Below, in pieces: positions 27,310 to 35,667 of a DNA stretch of 64,000 bases. The notes below the pieces were generated by a model. The model worked only from the letters and a program-made list of their open reading frames with translations, had not been told where the DNA came from and ran no database searches. The translations under genes were made by a program, and so were the position numbers. Within the stretch, counting starts at the first letter, position 1; each line of letters starts with the position of its first letter. This DNA comes from Paraburkholderia fungorum (GTDB lineage: Bacteria; Pseudomonadota; Gammaproteobacteria; Burkholderiales; Burkholderiaceae), in the NCBI RefSeq assembly GCF_902833645.1, contig NZ_CADFGE010000008.1, positions 248,001 through 312,000 on the forward strand, written 5' to 3'.

Positions 27310-28287
27310 ATGACCGGTACGACGATGAACAGAGCCCCCGTTCTAATTTCCACTGAGCGCGTGGCGCCTAACGCCAGACTAGCCTTCTGGCAAACCAACG
27401 TCGCAAATCTTTTGACTCATCTGGAATGTTCGAGCGCTGTCGATGAAGGCTTTTCCGGATCGATTACCGCTCATCTTTCGAGTCCAATCAACCTGATCGA
27501 AATCGTAGCGGCATCGCATACGATAGCTCGGATCAAGCCGAAAATCTCACAGATCGGAGAAGAGCAGGTATTCGTCTGCATACAGGTGACAGGAGAGGCC
27601 ATCGTCGAACAGGACAACCGGCGCAATGTTCTTCGTCAAGGCGATATCACTTTTCTGGATACATCGAAGACTTTCCGCGCCGAGTTTCCCGAGGCAACAT
27701 CCCAATTAGTTCTGCAGATTCCAAGAACGCTTGTGCGCAAGCAGGTGGGCGCCATCGAACACCTCACGGCGACCATCGTCACGACAGATAATCCGCTGTG
27801 CAATATGACAAGGGATTTTGTCAACTCGCTGGCCCAGAACTTCGAGAGCTTCAGTGCGGATATCGCGCAACGCCTAACCGCACAGGCGATAGACATGGCC
27901 ATGATGGCATTCATGTCGCGACCGGAGGACAAATCTACAGCAGCGCCGACGAACACGGTGACGAGAGCTATGCTCGCCTATCGTGGTCGCGCTTTTATCG
28001 AAACGAATTTGCGAAATCATTCGTTGGCGCCCGCCGACGTTGCTGAGCATCTGGGAATCTCGAAGCGCTACCTGAGTTCGGTATTCGCCAGTGACGGCCA
28101 GTCGGTTGAACGGTACATCTGGGAGCGAAGACTGGCCAGGTGTGCTCGCGATCTCGAAGACCCGGGACAGGTAAATCGCGCCATTGGCGATATAGCCTCC
28201 TCATGGGGTTTCAACAATCTCACGCATTTCAGTCAATCATTCAAAATGGCCTTCGGCAAAACGCCCCGTGAGTTTCGGAAGGGTTGA
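27310..28287 (+). CDS. AraC-family transcriptional regulator (NitR/FeaR-like layout)
   Basis: The 325-residue protein has an N-terminal AraC-binding-like domain (about 20-200) and a C-terminal double helix-turn-helix (about 225-322) with ADVAEHLGISKRYLSSVFASDGQSVERYIWERRLARC and IGDIASSWGFNNLTHFSQSFKMAFGKTPREFRKG. Layout matches regulators such as NitR and FeaR, which activate nitrilase or amine oxidation genes. A nitrilase gene lies convergently next door, which makes it a plausible target. The start could also be ATG 27325. Confidence 0.88.
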   Translation: MTGTTMNRAPVLISTERVAPNARLAFWQTNVANLLTHLECSSAVDEGFSGSITAHLSSPINLIEIVAASHTIARIKPKISQIGEEQVFVCIQVTGEAIVEQDNRRNVLRQGDITFLDTSKTFRAEFPEATSQLVLQIPRTLVRKQVGAIEHLTATIVTTDNPLCNMTRDFVNSLAQNFESFSADIAQRLTAQAIDMAMMAFMSRPEDKSTAAPTNTVTRAMLAYRGRAFIETNLRNHSLAPADVAEHLGISKRYLSSVFASDGQSVERYIWERRLARCARDLEDPGQVNRAIGDIASSWGFNNLTHFSQSFKMAFGKTPREFRKG

Positions 28288-28350
28288 TAGCGACGTTTTT
28301 CCTTCATCTTGGATGCGAGCAGCCCGACAAGCAATCGGCCAAGACTAGCC

Positions 28351-28465
28351 TTACTCACCCAACTCAGCCAGCTTGCGCCTCGAGCAGCCGCATCCGACGG
28401 TCTGCATCCCATATTTGCGTCCAGGCTTGAGGTTCTGCAGTGCGAGGGCTCGTTGCGTTTCGCGC
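28351..28465 (-). pseudogene. Leftover 3' end of a second metallo-beta-lactamase-fold gene
   Basis: Reading the minus strand, the stretch ends at TAA (28351-28353) and encodes LQNLKPGRKYGMQTVGCGC followed by a SRRKLAELGE ending. This matches the C-terminus of the metallo-hydrolase at 29588, which reads LRNLKPGRKYGMQTVGCAC and EPKLAEPVK. At the DNA level about 50 bases near 28391-28440 are almost identical to about 29625-29675. No upstream part of such a gene is present; the nitrilase gene begins instead. It is therefore a duplication scar. Confidence 0.75.
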
Positions 28466-28486
28466 GACGAAGGTACATCGGCGTGC

Positions 28487-29506
28487 CTACATCTCTTCCC
28501 GGTGCGCCAAATCGTCATTCTCGGACCTGTCGATAGGCAGCGCGAAAGCTTCTACGCGTTGCATACGGGTCTTATTGATCAAAAGCCGTGTGACATCGGG
28601 GCGAGAGTAGTGGCCGGCAGGATCGGCGGCGTTCTTGGCCATGACAATGGTGGCAAGATCAATGTCCGCGTACAGGATACCTTCACTGTCCTCTGGCAGC
28701 TTCGGAACTAGCGCGCTTCCGTCAGGCCCGTAGATGACAGCATGGCCACCACCAACGTGGTTCAACTCATGCTTTTCGGGTGTATCGCACAACTCGTCAA
28801 TCATCGCTTTGGACACGACCGCGCAAGGTGCCAGCACAAAGCACGACCCCTCCACTGCATAGATTCTGCTTGCGGCATTGTTGACTTCGCTTCCGAGCGC
28901 CGGGGCAAATGGCTCATAGTTAGAAAAGCTTGGCCACGCTGCGACGTGCACCTGCTCATTCTGCGCATACATTGCGTATTTTGACAGTGGCTGCAAATGC
29001 TCCCAGCAGCACAACGCGCCGATCCTTCCCAGACCCTCAACCTGATGCACTGCCAGATCCGAACCATCGCCCTCGCCGAACACGGCGCGCTCGACGTGAG
29101 TGGGGCGCAGCTTGCGGCGGGCAGCGATGGTCCTGCCGTCGGCGCCGATAATCCACTGCCCCATATAAAGGCTACTGCCACTTCGCTCAGAAACGCCGAT
29201 GACCGCGGTGATCCCGGCCTGCCGGACAGCGGTGCTGAGCCGCAATGCCTCTGGGCTGTCGTAGTCCAGCGAGTTGTCGAAGTACCGCTGTACGAAGCCC
29301 CGACTTACCTGCCACGCATGCGCGCCCATCCAGATATGCCATGGATAGCCAGGTAACCAGGTTTCCGGGAAGGAGATCAGCCTGGCGCCGTTGCCGGCGG
29401 CCTCGTTGATCAGCTCAATGGTCTTGTCGATGCCGGCGTCAAGATCGAGCCAGACTGGAGCAGCCTGAACAACAGCGACTTTATATTTCGGATGAACGAG
29501 AGGCAT
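28487..29506 (-). CDS. Nitrilase
   Basis: The 339-residue enzyme of the carbon-nitrogen hydrolase superfamily would convert a nitrile to acid and ammonia. The catalytic triad is visible: E48 in SFPETWLPGYPW, K132 in RRKLRPTHVER and C167 in GALCCWEHLQPL, the CWEH motif being typical of true nitrilases rather than amidases. Length fits. It is last in a minus-strand series with a metallo-hydrolase and a hydrolase fusion, and is flanked by direct repeats. The AraC gene opposite may regulate it. Substrate (aliphatic, aryl or arylaceto) is not determinable. Confidence 0.92.
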   Translation of the reverse strand: MPLVHPKYKVAVVQAAPVWLDLDAGIDKTIELINEAAGNGARLISFPETWLPGYPWHIWMGAHAWQVSRGFVQRYFDNSLDYDSPEALRLSTAVRQAGITAVIGVSERSGSSLYMGQWIIGADGRTIAARRKLRPTHVERAVFGEGDGSDLAVHQVEGLGRIGALCCWEHLQPLSKYAMYAQNEQVHVAAWPSFSNYEPFAPALGSEVNNAASRIYAVEGSCFVLAPCAVVSKAMIDELCDTPEKHELNHVGGGHAVIYGPDGSALVPKLPEDSEGILYADIDLATIVMAKNAADPAGHYSRPDVTRLLINKTRMQRVEAFALPIDRSENDDLAHREEM

Positions 29507-29587
29507 GGCAATCCATTCCTGATTAGCGAAGCGGAACCGACTTCAATTAATTCATGGGAGAAACGCGCCTGAACCGCGCGCCATGCT

Positions 29588-30379
29588 TTATTTAACCGGC
29601 TCAGCTAGTTTGGGCTCAGAGCAGGCACACCCGACGGTCTGCATCCCGTATTTGCGTCCAGGCTTCAGGTTCCGCAGTGAGAGAGCGTGCCGGCGCACTT
29701 CTTTGGCGGCCAGCGGACCACCGTGACCCATGTGAAAGCGTTGCATGCCGGCCTCCACCATACCCATCAATTCACCACTGACAGCCTGCGGGTCATCCTC
29801 GAACGGCGGGCGCATGGCGTGCCCCTTACGTATCAATCCGCCTAGAAAGACACCCGAGGCGATGAGGTCGCCGACTAACGCATCTCCGCTGCCCAGTTCA
29901 ACTGACACGGAGCCGGCTGTGTGGCCTGGCGTGTGCCTAGCCACGCCTTCGATTCCGTAACCGCTTAGATCGATGGTGGCGCCGTCCTGAAGCAGGATGT
30001 CCGGTGTGAACGGCAAGTATGGCTCGCCGGGCAGGCCGGAGCGTAAAAAGAGCGGCCCCCACCAATGCGTAACGCAATACGTCATTTCCTTGCGCCGCTC
30101 GTAGTAGTCCAGATCTCCGGCATGAGCAAGGATTGGCGCGCCCGTCAGTTCGCGCAGTCGCGCAGCCGAACCGGCATGATCCGTGTGCGCGTGAGTGACC
30201 ACGATCAAGGTGACATCGCGAAAGCTTCGACCGTGCTTCTTCAGGACGCGCTCAATCTTGTTCTCTGAGCCCGGCGTGCCGGTGTCCACGAGGACGCAGC
30301 CCTTTGCACCGATGATGAGGTGGGAGTGGACCATGCCGAACGGCAGGATCGGAACCGTAATGATGGTAGGCTTATTCAT
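29588..30379 (-). CDS. Metallo-beta-lactamase-fold hydrolase
   Basis: The 263-residue protein has the zinc motif HAHTDH (H63, H65, D67, H68), a further histidine in RHTPGHTAGSVSVEL and the aspartate in ALVGDLIAS. The C-terminal tail KYGMQTVGCACSEPK is rich in cysteine and is the part duplicated beyond the nitrilase gene. Relatives include glyoxalase II-like hydrolases and lactonases. It sits between the hydrolase-SnoaL fusion and nitrilase genes on the same strand. The substrate is unknown. Confidence 0.88.
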   Translation of the reverse strand: MNKPTIITVPILPFGMVHSHLIIGAKGCVLVDTGTPGSENKIERVLKKHGRSFRDVTLIVVTHAHTDHAGSAARLRELTGAPILAHAGDLDYYERRKEMTYCVTHWWGPLFLRSGLPGEPYLPFTPDILLQDGATIDLSGYGIEGVARHTPGHTAGSVSVELGSGDALVGDLIASGVFLGGLIRKGHAMRPPFEDDPQAVSGELMGMVEAGMQRFHMGHGGPLAAKEVRRHALSLRNLKPGRKYGMQTVGCACSEPKLAEPVK

Positions 30380-30426
30380 GATGTGCTTCCTGTCGGTTGT
30401 TCATGGCGTCGTTCCCCCTGTACCCT

Positions 30427-31590
30427 TCAGTTCAACCCAAGCGGATTAGAGATCAGCAGCCTCCACCCGCCGTCGAGGCCCTTTTCCATGACCTGCGTGG
30501 CGGTGCCGCGCTCCTCGTGCTCCTTGCCGTCCGGTAGCGTCACGTTCAAGGTCCAGTCGAGCAGGACGAGCGCTATGTTGCTGCTGGTCAACACTCGACG
30601 CACCTCGTTGTGAAGGCGCGGGCGCAGTGTCAGTAGCCGAGCCAGGCCGTTGCGCAAATCGGCGGGGCTTTCTTGCGCCACCTTGCCGTCCGTCATCCGC
30701 ATCGTGGCTTTATTGCTAAACATACCGAGCAGGGAATCAAGATCGCCGGCGTTGAGCGCCGCGTCGAAAGCGATGGGGACCTGCTCGGGCGTGCTGCACA
30801 CGGCGGACCTGTTTTCGATCGCAGCGACGAAGCGCGCAATAACCCGCGCCACCTCGATCGGCGCCTCTAACGGCGACAAGTGTCCAATTCCAGGCAGGAT
30901 ATGCATTGCCGCGTGCGGAATACGAGGCATCAATTCCGCCTGCAGCGTTGCGACGCGATCCACCTGGTCAAGCTCACCTGAGATGATGATGGTCGGCGCA
31001 TCGATTGATGCCACCGCCGCAGTAATGTCTTCCCGCATGGCCACGTTTGGCCAGGCCGCCCTGGCCTGCGGTGCGCCCTTCAAGCTGTCCTCGATGACCT
31101 GCTCCCGACGAGCAGCGTCAAGCGATTTTCCGGTGAGGACGTGATCGATAACAAATTCGACCGATTCACGCGACTGATACGCGCCGGTCAACGTCGCGCG
31201 TTGCTCGTCCGGCAGCAGCATCGGCGACGGAGGCGACGGCGCGACAAGCACAAGGCCTTCGAGCCCGCGTGGCCGGCGCGATGCGACGAGTTGTGCGACC
31301 TTGCCGCCCATCGAATGACCGACCAGAACATAGCGCTGCAGACCTAGCGCCTCGATGACGCCTTCGGCATCGGCGGCAAGATCGGCGATGCGGTAGCCGT
31401 CGGCGGGCGCCTCGGAATCGCCCCAGCCGCGGTGATCGGTGGCAACAATTCGATACTGGTCGGACAATTCGCTTGCTACCCTGTCCCACGTACGCGACGA
31501 GCCCCCGTAGTAGTGCAGGAACACCAGCGCCAGCTCGCCGCTGCCTCGCTGCTTGACGTGAATCCGCGTACCGTTTGAGTCGATGTCCAT
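30427..31590 (-). CDS. Alpha/beta hydrolase fused to a SnoaL-like domain
   Basis: Residues 1-255 form an alpha/beta hydrolase with nucleophile S93 in GHSMGGKVAQ, HRGWGDSEAP, an acid in ISGELDQVD and histidine in GIGHLSPLEAP. Residues about 262-385 form a SnoaL/NTF2-like domain with AFDAALNAGDLDSLLGMF and ATQVMEKGLDGGWRLLISNP. Such fusions join hydrolysis to a small cone-shaped binding or cyclase-like domain. It is divergent from the LysR gene, the likely regulator. The substrate is not known. Confidence 0.85.
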   Translation of the reverse strand: MDIDSNGTRIHVKQRGSGELALVFLHYYGGSSRTWDRVASELSDQYRIVATDHRGWGDSEAPADGYRIADLAADAEGVIEALGLQRYVLVGHSMGGKVAQLVASRRPRGLEGLVLVAPSPPSPMLLPDEQRATLTGAYQSRESVEFVIDHVLTGKSLDAARREQVIEDSLKGAPQARAAWPNVAMREDITAAVASIDAPTIIISGELDQVDRVATLQAELMPRIPHAAMHILPGIGHLSPLEAPIEVARVIARFVAAIENRSAVCSTPEQVPIAFDAALNAGDLDSLLGMFSNKATMRMTDGKVAQESPADLRNGLARLLTLRPRLHNEVRRVLTSSNIALVLLDWTLNVTLPDGKEHEERGTATQVMEKGLDGGWRLLISNPLGLN

Positions 31591-31707
31591 TTCCGTGCCA
31601 CCTGCCGGTTGGTTAGTGGCTCAATGGTAGATTCATGTCGCCAGTTTGATAATTGCCGGATTGGTGTATTCAGTCGATAATGGGACTATCGAATTGGAGT
31701 ACATAAA

Positions 31708-32625
31708 ATGGATCGACTGACGAGCCTTGGCGTATTCGTCGCGGCTGTCGAGGAAGGCAGCTTTGCTGCTGCGGCGCGCCGCTTCGGGCTATCGCCAGCG
31801 ATGGCCGGCAAGCATGTCAGCGCAATCGAAGCCGATCTGAATGCGCGACTCCTGCAGCGCACTACGCGGCGGTTGAGTCTGACCGATGCCGGCCAGACTT
31901 ACTATGAGCGCTGTAAGCGGATCCTTGAAGCGTTCGACGAGGCGAATCGGGAAGCGGGCGATTCGCAAGGCACGGCGCATGGCGTACTGCGCGTCGCTGC
32001 GCCGGTCACCTTTGGCGCCATGCACCTGGGCGACGTTGTTGCCCGCTATCTGGAGGACCATCCGCACGTCAACGTGGAAGTGCTGCTCGGAGACCGCTAT
32101 GTCGATCTCATGGATGCGGGCGTTGACGTGGCAATCCGGATAGGACGGTTGACGGACCCACGACTGGTGACGCGCAGGCTGGCGCCCTGCCGAATGGTCG
32201 TATGTGCGTCTCCCGCGTATCTCGAGCGCCACGGAGCGCCGCGCAAACCCGAAGACTTACGACTCGCGCAGCGGCTTGCCTTCAGCGAAGCCGTGTCGTC
32301 TGGCGACTGGACATTGCTCGATGCGAGAAACCGCGCGCACGTGATCGACGGACCATGCCGGATGACAGCCAACAATACGCAGATGCTTCTTGCCGCCGCG
32401 CTCTCGGGGGCCGGTATTACGTACGGTCCGACCTTCGTATTCGGCGAGCATCTACGGCGGGGCGAACTTGTGGCACTGCTGCCGGGTTACCGCGCGGCTG
32501 ATCTGGCGATTCACGCGGTTTATCCGAGCGCGCAGCGCATACCGCTCAAAGTGCGCCGGTTCGTCGATTATCTTGCCGGGACGTTTGGCGATGAACCGCC
32601 GTGGGATCGGAACGCAAGGCTATAA
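31708..32625 (+). CDS. LysR-family transcriptional regulator
   Basis: The 305-residue protein begins MDRLTSLGVFVAAVEEGSFAAAARRFGLSPAMAGKHVSAIE across the helix-turn-helix, of the DmlR/AaeR-like subgroup. The effector domain follows from about residue 90. It is divergent from the hydrolase-SnoaL gene with a 117-base gap, so it probably controls the hydrolase/metallo-hydrolase/nitrilase series. The start ATG is preceded by GGAGTACATAAA. Confidence 0.9.
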   Translation: MDRLTSLGVFVAAVEEGSFAAAARRFGLSPAMAGKHVSAIEADLNARLLQRTTRRLSLTDAGQTYYERCKRILEAFDEANREAGDSQGTAHGVLRVAAPVTFGAMHLGDVVARYLEDHPHVNVEVLLGDRYVDLMDAGVDVAIRIGRLTDPRLVTRRLAPCRMVVCASPAYLERHGAPRKPEDLRLAQRLAFSEAVSSGDWTLLDARNRAHVIDGPCRMTANNTQMLLAAALSGAGITYGPTFVFGEHLRRGELVALLPGYRAADLAIHAVYPSAQRIPLKVRRFVDYLAGTFGDEPPWDRNARL

Positions 32626-33007
32626 AAGAGCGGCTGCATCCGTCATTCAATGTCGGGCTCGAACAGACGAACCAGATCGCCCCGGCTCAGCGGTTCTTGC
32701 TTCCCGGCCTCGCGCTGCCATTTGCATCTTCATCGGAAGGGTCATCGACTGGCCGCTTCTCTTCGAAAATCGGAACACGGGGCTGCCGAACCTCGACCGA
32801 CCGCTCAGGGTCGACCACGATCCGATGCAAATCGATCTCTGGCACGCGGTATATGCAGCTGGCGTGGGATCGTGATCGGCCAGCTTGAGACGTTCGACAA
32901 GCGACGAAAATTGTCAACGATCGGTGTTCATCCCCTCAACATTACTCATGGAAATATTACCTCTGCCTAACAGGTGCGGCAGGATCTTTAGATAACTCTC
33001 TACGTCT
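32626..33007. other. Intergenic region of about 380 bases between convergent genes
   Basis: No gene, tRNA or clear terminator was found. Short frames present lack motifs. Confidence 0.5.
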
Positions 33008-33892
33008 TCACTCGAACTCACGCAAACTTTCGTGCAATATTTCGACCCGCTGTAAATGGTTGCTGCCCCCTTCGAGCAGGCGCTCGGCAACCAGTGAGCA
33101 GATCAGATTGACGGCCGCCGTCATGCCAACGTTGCTGTCAAACAGCATCAGGCCATCCGTGTGGCAACGGATTACCCAGCGCGCCAATCGCGCCGGCTTC
33201 CCTGCAATGACATCCGACATATACACAATCGGCACGCCGGCCTCAGCGAGTGAAACTGCGGCAAGACCGACCGCCGGCACACGGCGCCGTAAGCCGACGA
33301 TGATCGCGACATCCTTCGCGGTCAGGTCGCCGAGATATTCGCCCATGGTGTCGCCCGGCGCAGGCAACAACATGACGTCGGAGCGCACCTGAATCAGTTC
33401 GCGCCTGATCATCGTGGCTACTGTATGACTATGCCGATACCCGATGATCACCACGCGCCTCGCGTGTGCAACTGCCTCGACCACCTCACTCAGCACGCGC
33501 GTGTCGAGCGACCGGTACGTATTTGCCAGGTTCTCGACCTCATGCTGCAAATGCGCCTGAATCACGTCGTCGAGTTTCGTACTCGCATTCTTGCGACCCC
33601 GATTCTGTAGATACAAGGGTGAACCGCCGACCTGTGCCGCGCGCGCAATCGCACGCACGTCGTCATAAGACGTATATCCGAGCTTCTGAAAAAAACGTGT
33701 CGCAGTCGCTTTCGACACCTCCGCGGTCGCCGCCAGTTCCGTAGCAGTTTGCATCGCCAGTTGCCCCGGAGCGCTGAGAATGACATCGGCCAACCGTTGA
33801 TCGATCTCGGACAGTTCGTCATAGCATTCGGCGATGCGACTCTCGATCGACTGCGGTGCGCGCTTTTGCTGTTTCGTTTGAGGTTTTGACAT
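33008..33892 (-). CDS. RpiR-family (SIS-domain) transcriptional regulator
   Basis: The 294-residue protein has an N-terminal helix-turn-helix (QLAMQTATELAATAEVSKATATRFFQKLGYTSYDD) and a C-terminal SIS sugar-phosphate-binding-like domain (about 125-260) with VVIIGYRHSHTVA and DVAIIVGLRRRVP. The start at 33892 (MSKPQTKQQKR) is favoured over an upstream start. It is divergent from the ABC/DUF1989/allantoicase operon and two TGAAAC-type palindromes lie in the gap. Although many RpiR proteins sense sugar phosphates, those in this context probably sense a ureide or purine product. Confidence 0.9.
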   Translation of the reverse strand: MSKPQTKQQKRAPQSIESRIAECYDELSEIDQRLADVILSAPGQLAMQTATELAATAEVSKATATRFFQKLGYTSYDDVRAIARAAQVGGSPLYLQNRGRKNASTKLDDVIQAHLQHEVENLANTYRSLDTRVLSEVVEAVAHARRVVIIGYRHSHTVATMIRRELIQVRSDVMLLPAPGDTMGEYLGDLTAKDVAIIVGLRRRVPAVGLAAVSLAEAGVPIVYMSDVIAGKPARLARWVIRCHTDGLMLFDSNVGMTAAVNLICSLVAERLLEGGSNHLQRVEILHESLREFE

Positions 33893-34041
33893 TTCGATGC
33901 TTGTGAGTAAGTGGAGCGCCCGCCGTGGTGCAGCGTCGGCACCGCGAACGTGCATCGCTATTTTCTTGCACGCAGCGGGTGCGGTCAGTCGTCATCCTGC
34001 GATGACGTCACTATAAATCGTACCGTGGATCGCGAAATTTT

Positions 34042-34068
34042 TGTTTCTCTAAAGTCCTTGTAGAAACA
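34042..34068. promoter_or_regulatory. Inverted repeat TGTTTCT-N13-AGAAACA in RpiR/ABC gap
   Basis: Arms of 7 bases (34042-34048, 34062-34068) resemble the GTTTC/GAAAC arms of the palindrome at 34089. The position, 103 bases before the ABC binding-protein start, suits an operator or promoter-overlapping site. Confidence 0.45.
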
Positions 34069-34088
34069 TGTGTTTTCATCGGTTGCTT

Positions 34089-34108
34089 CGTGAAACCTAA
34101 GTTTCACG
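34089..34108. promoter_or_regulatory. Palindrome CGTGAAAC-CTAA-GTTTCACG, probable RpiR operator
   Basis: Perfect 8-base arms flank four bases, 62 bases before the ABC binding-protein start codon. RpiR-family operators often contain TGAAA/TTTCA half-sites. Binding by the adjacent RpiR gene product is inference. Confidence 0.6.
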
Positions 34109-34170
34109 CATAGGTTGGCACGGATCATGCCTTCAGACGGGTTCGTCCACCTCTCTACGTGAGTTCCCTG

Positions 34171-35019
34171 ATGTCAAAACGCCGCCTGTCCAGCATCGTC
34201 CTCGCCGCGTTATTTCCGTGCGGCGCGTTGGTCCACTCGGTAGCCGCAAATGCCGATACACTCGACGACATCAAGAGTCGCGGCACGATGACCGTCGCGA
34301 TCGATCCGACCTTTGCGCCGTATGAATACACCGACGCCAGCAACAACATTGTTGGCTTCGATCCGGCCGTCATGGCTGCGGTCGCGAAGCGTCTAGGAGT
34401 AAAGATCGAGTATCAGCGCATGGCATTCAGCGGAATCATCCCGGGCCTGCTCGCGCATTCGTTCGATGTCGAAGGTTCTGCGCTGAACGTAACCGCCGAA
34501 CGTGCAAAGCGTCTCGCTTACATAGTGCCGACCAGCAAGACCGTGAATGGCGCTCTGGTGCGCGCCGATTTCAAAAAAATTCCGCAGCAGGCCACCATCG
34601 AGTCTCTCGCCGGACTGACGGCTGCGGTCAAGAGCGCGAGCGCGCCCGAGCAGATCCTCAAGCAGTTCAACGAGACGCTGAAAGCCAAAGGTCTTGCGCC
34701 GATCCAGCTGATCAGCGTGGATAGCGTCGATCAGACAGTGGCTGCATTGATGACGCGTCGCGCCGATTTCGTGTTCGACGATATGACCGTGCTCGCGGGC
34801 GTTATCAAACAGAATCCGGGCAAGCTGAAATCGACTGGTGAGCTCGGACCTTCGCAATGGATTGCCTGGGCGACTCGCCCGGACGATATACGTCTGAACA
34901 AGGCGATCAGCGACCAGATCCTCGCCATGAAAAAGTCCGGCGAACTCGCTCGCCTGCAAAAGGCCAGCCTGGGCGTGAGCTTCGATACACCGACGTCCGA
35001 TTTCATCCCCGCGCAGTAA
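34171..35019 (+). CDS. ABC transporter substrate-binding protein (polar amino acid/ureide type)
   Basis: The protein has a signal peptide (cleavage near ANA-DT) and the type II binding fold: IKSRGTMTVAIDPTFAPYEYTDASNNIVGFDPAVMAAVAKRLGV, then MAFSGIIPGLLAHSFDVEGSALNVTAERAKRLAY. ATG 34171 was taken as start; GTG at 34159 would add four residues. It heads an operon with two permeases, an ATPase, three DUF1989 proteins and allantoicase, so its ligand is more likely allantoate, allantoin or a similar ureide than a simple amino acid. Confidence 0.9.
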   Translation: MSKRRLSSIVLAALFPCGALVHSVAANADTLDDIKSRGTMTVAIDPTFAPYEYTDASNNIVGFDPAVMAAVAKRLGVKIEYQRMAFSGIIPGLLAHSFDVEGSALNVTAERAKRLAYIVPTSKTVNGALVRADFKKIPQQATIESLAGLTAAVKSASAPEQILKQFNETLKAKGLAPIQLISVDSVDQTVAALMTRRADFVFDDMTVLAGVIKQNPGKLKSTGELGPSQWIAWATRPDDIRLNKAISDQILAMKKSGELARLQKASLGVSFDTPTSDFIPAQ

Positions 35020-35038
35020 ACAAAGCAGACCGAATCAC

Positions 35039-35656
35039 ATGACAGACCCAGTACAGACTCTCACCGTCAAGGCAGGACATGGACGTACCTTCGAAGTGAA
35101 GGCGGGCCAACGATTGACCATCATGGACGTCGAGGGGCAGCAGGCCGCCGACTTTGTCGCGGTGCTCAAGTCGAACCATGGCGAGAAGCTGTCGCCGACG
35201 CATACGCGCCGCCAGCTTCGGACGCTGTTTTTCAACGTCGGCGACGCGCTGTATTCATCGCTGGGGCGCCCGTTGTTGCGGGTAGTCGAAGACACCGTCG
35301 GCATTCACGATGCCAACGTGCCCGCCTGCGACGACACGCGTTTCACGGTCGATTTCAACGTGACCGGGCATCGCAACTGCCTCGACAACATGCACGCGGG
35401 TCTGGCTCTGTACGGGCTGTCGCCGTTCGATGTACCGGAGCCGTTCAACCTGTTTCAGAACGGCCCGGTCACGCGGGATTGCCGAATGCAGGTCACCGAT
35501 CCGACCAGCAAGCCGGGCGACTACATCACGTTCGACGTGCTCGAAGACCTGGTGTGTGCCGTGTCTTCGTGTCCACAGGACATCATTCCCGGCAACGGCC
35601 TGAAGGTTACCGACATCGCCATTTCCATCCTGCCCGCGACGCCTGTCGCCGCCTGA
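35039..35656 (+). CDS. DUF1989 / urea carboxylase-associated family protein (copy 1)
   Basis: The 205-residue protein shows the family signature: VEGQQAADFVAV, the central HRNCLDNMHAG (C114) and the C-terminal SSCPQDIIPGNG (C178). DUF1989 proteins occur with urea carboxylase or guanidine carboxylase; two of them form carboxyguanidine deiminase. No carboxylase gene is present here. It lies just after the binding-protein gene and just before a second, divergent DUF1989 copy. It may deaminate or hydrolyse an N-carbonyl intermediate of ureide breakdown, which is an inference. Confidence 0.85.
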   Translation: MTDPVQTLTVKAGHGRTFEVKAGQRLTIMDVEGQQAADFVAVLKSNHGEKLSPTHTRRQLRTLFFNVGDALYSSLGRPLLRVVEDTVGIHDANVPACDDTRFTVDFNVTGHRNCLDNMHAGLALYGLSPFDVPEPFNLFQNGPVTRDCRMQVTDPTSKPGDYITFDVLEDLVCAVSSCPQDIIPGNGLKVTDIAISILPATPVAA

Positions 35657-35667
35657 ACGGACTCAAC

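Noticed and set aside
23307..32817. 15-base match GCTCAGGGTCGACCA at 23307 and 32803 in intergenic DNA
   Set aside because: Matches of this length are expected by chance in a window of this size.
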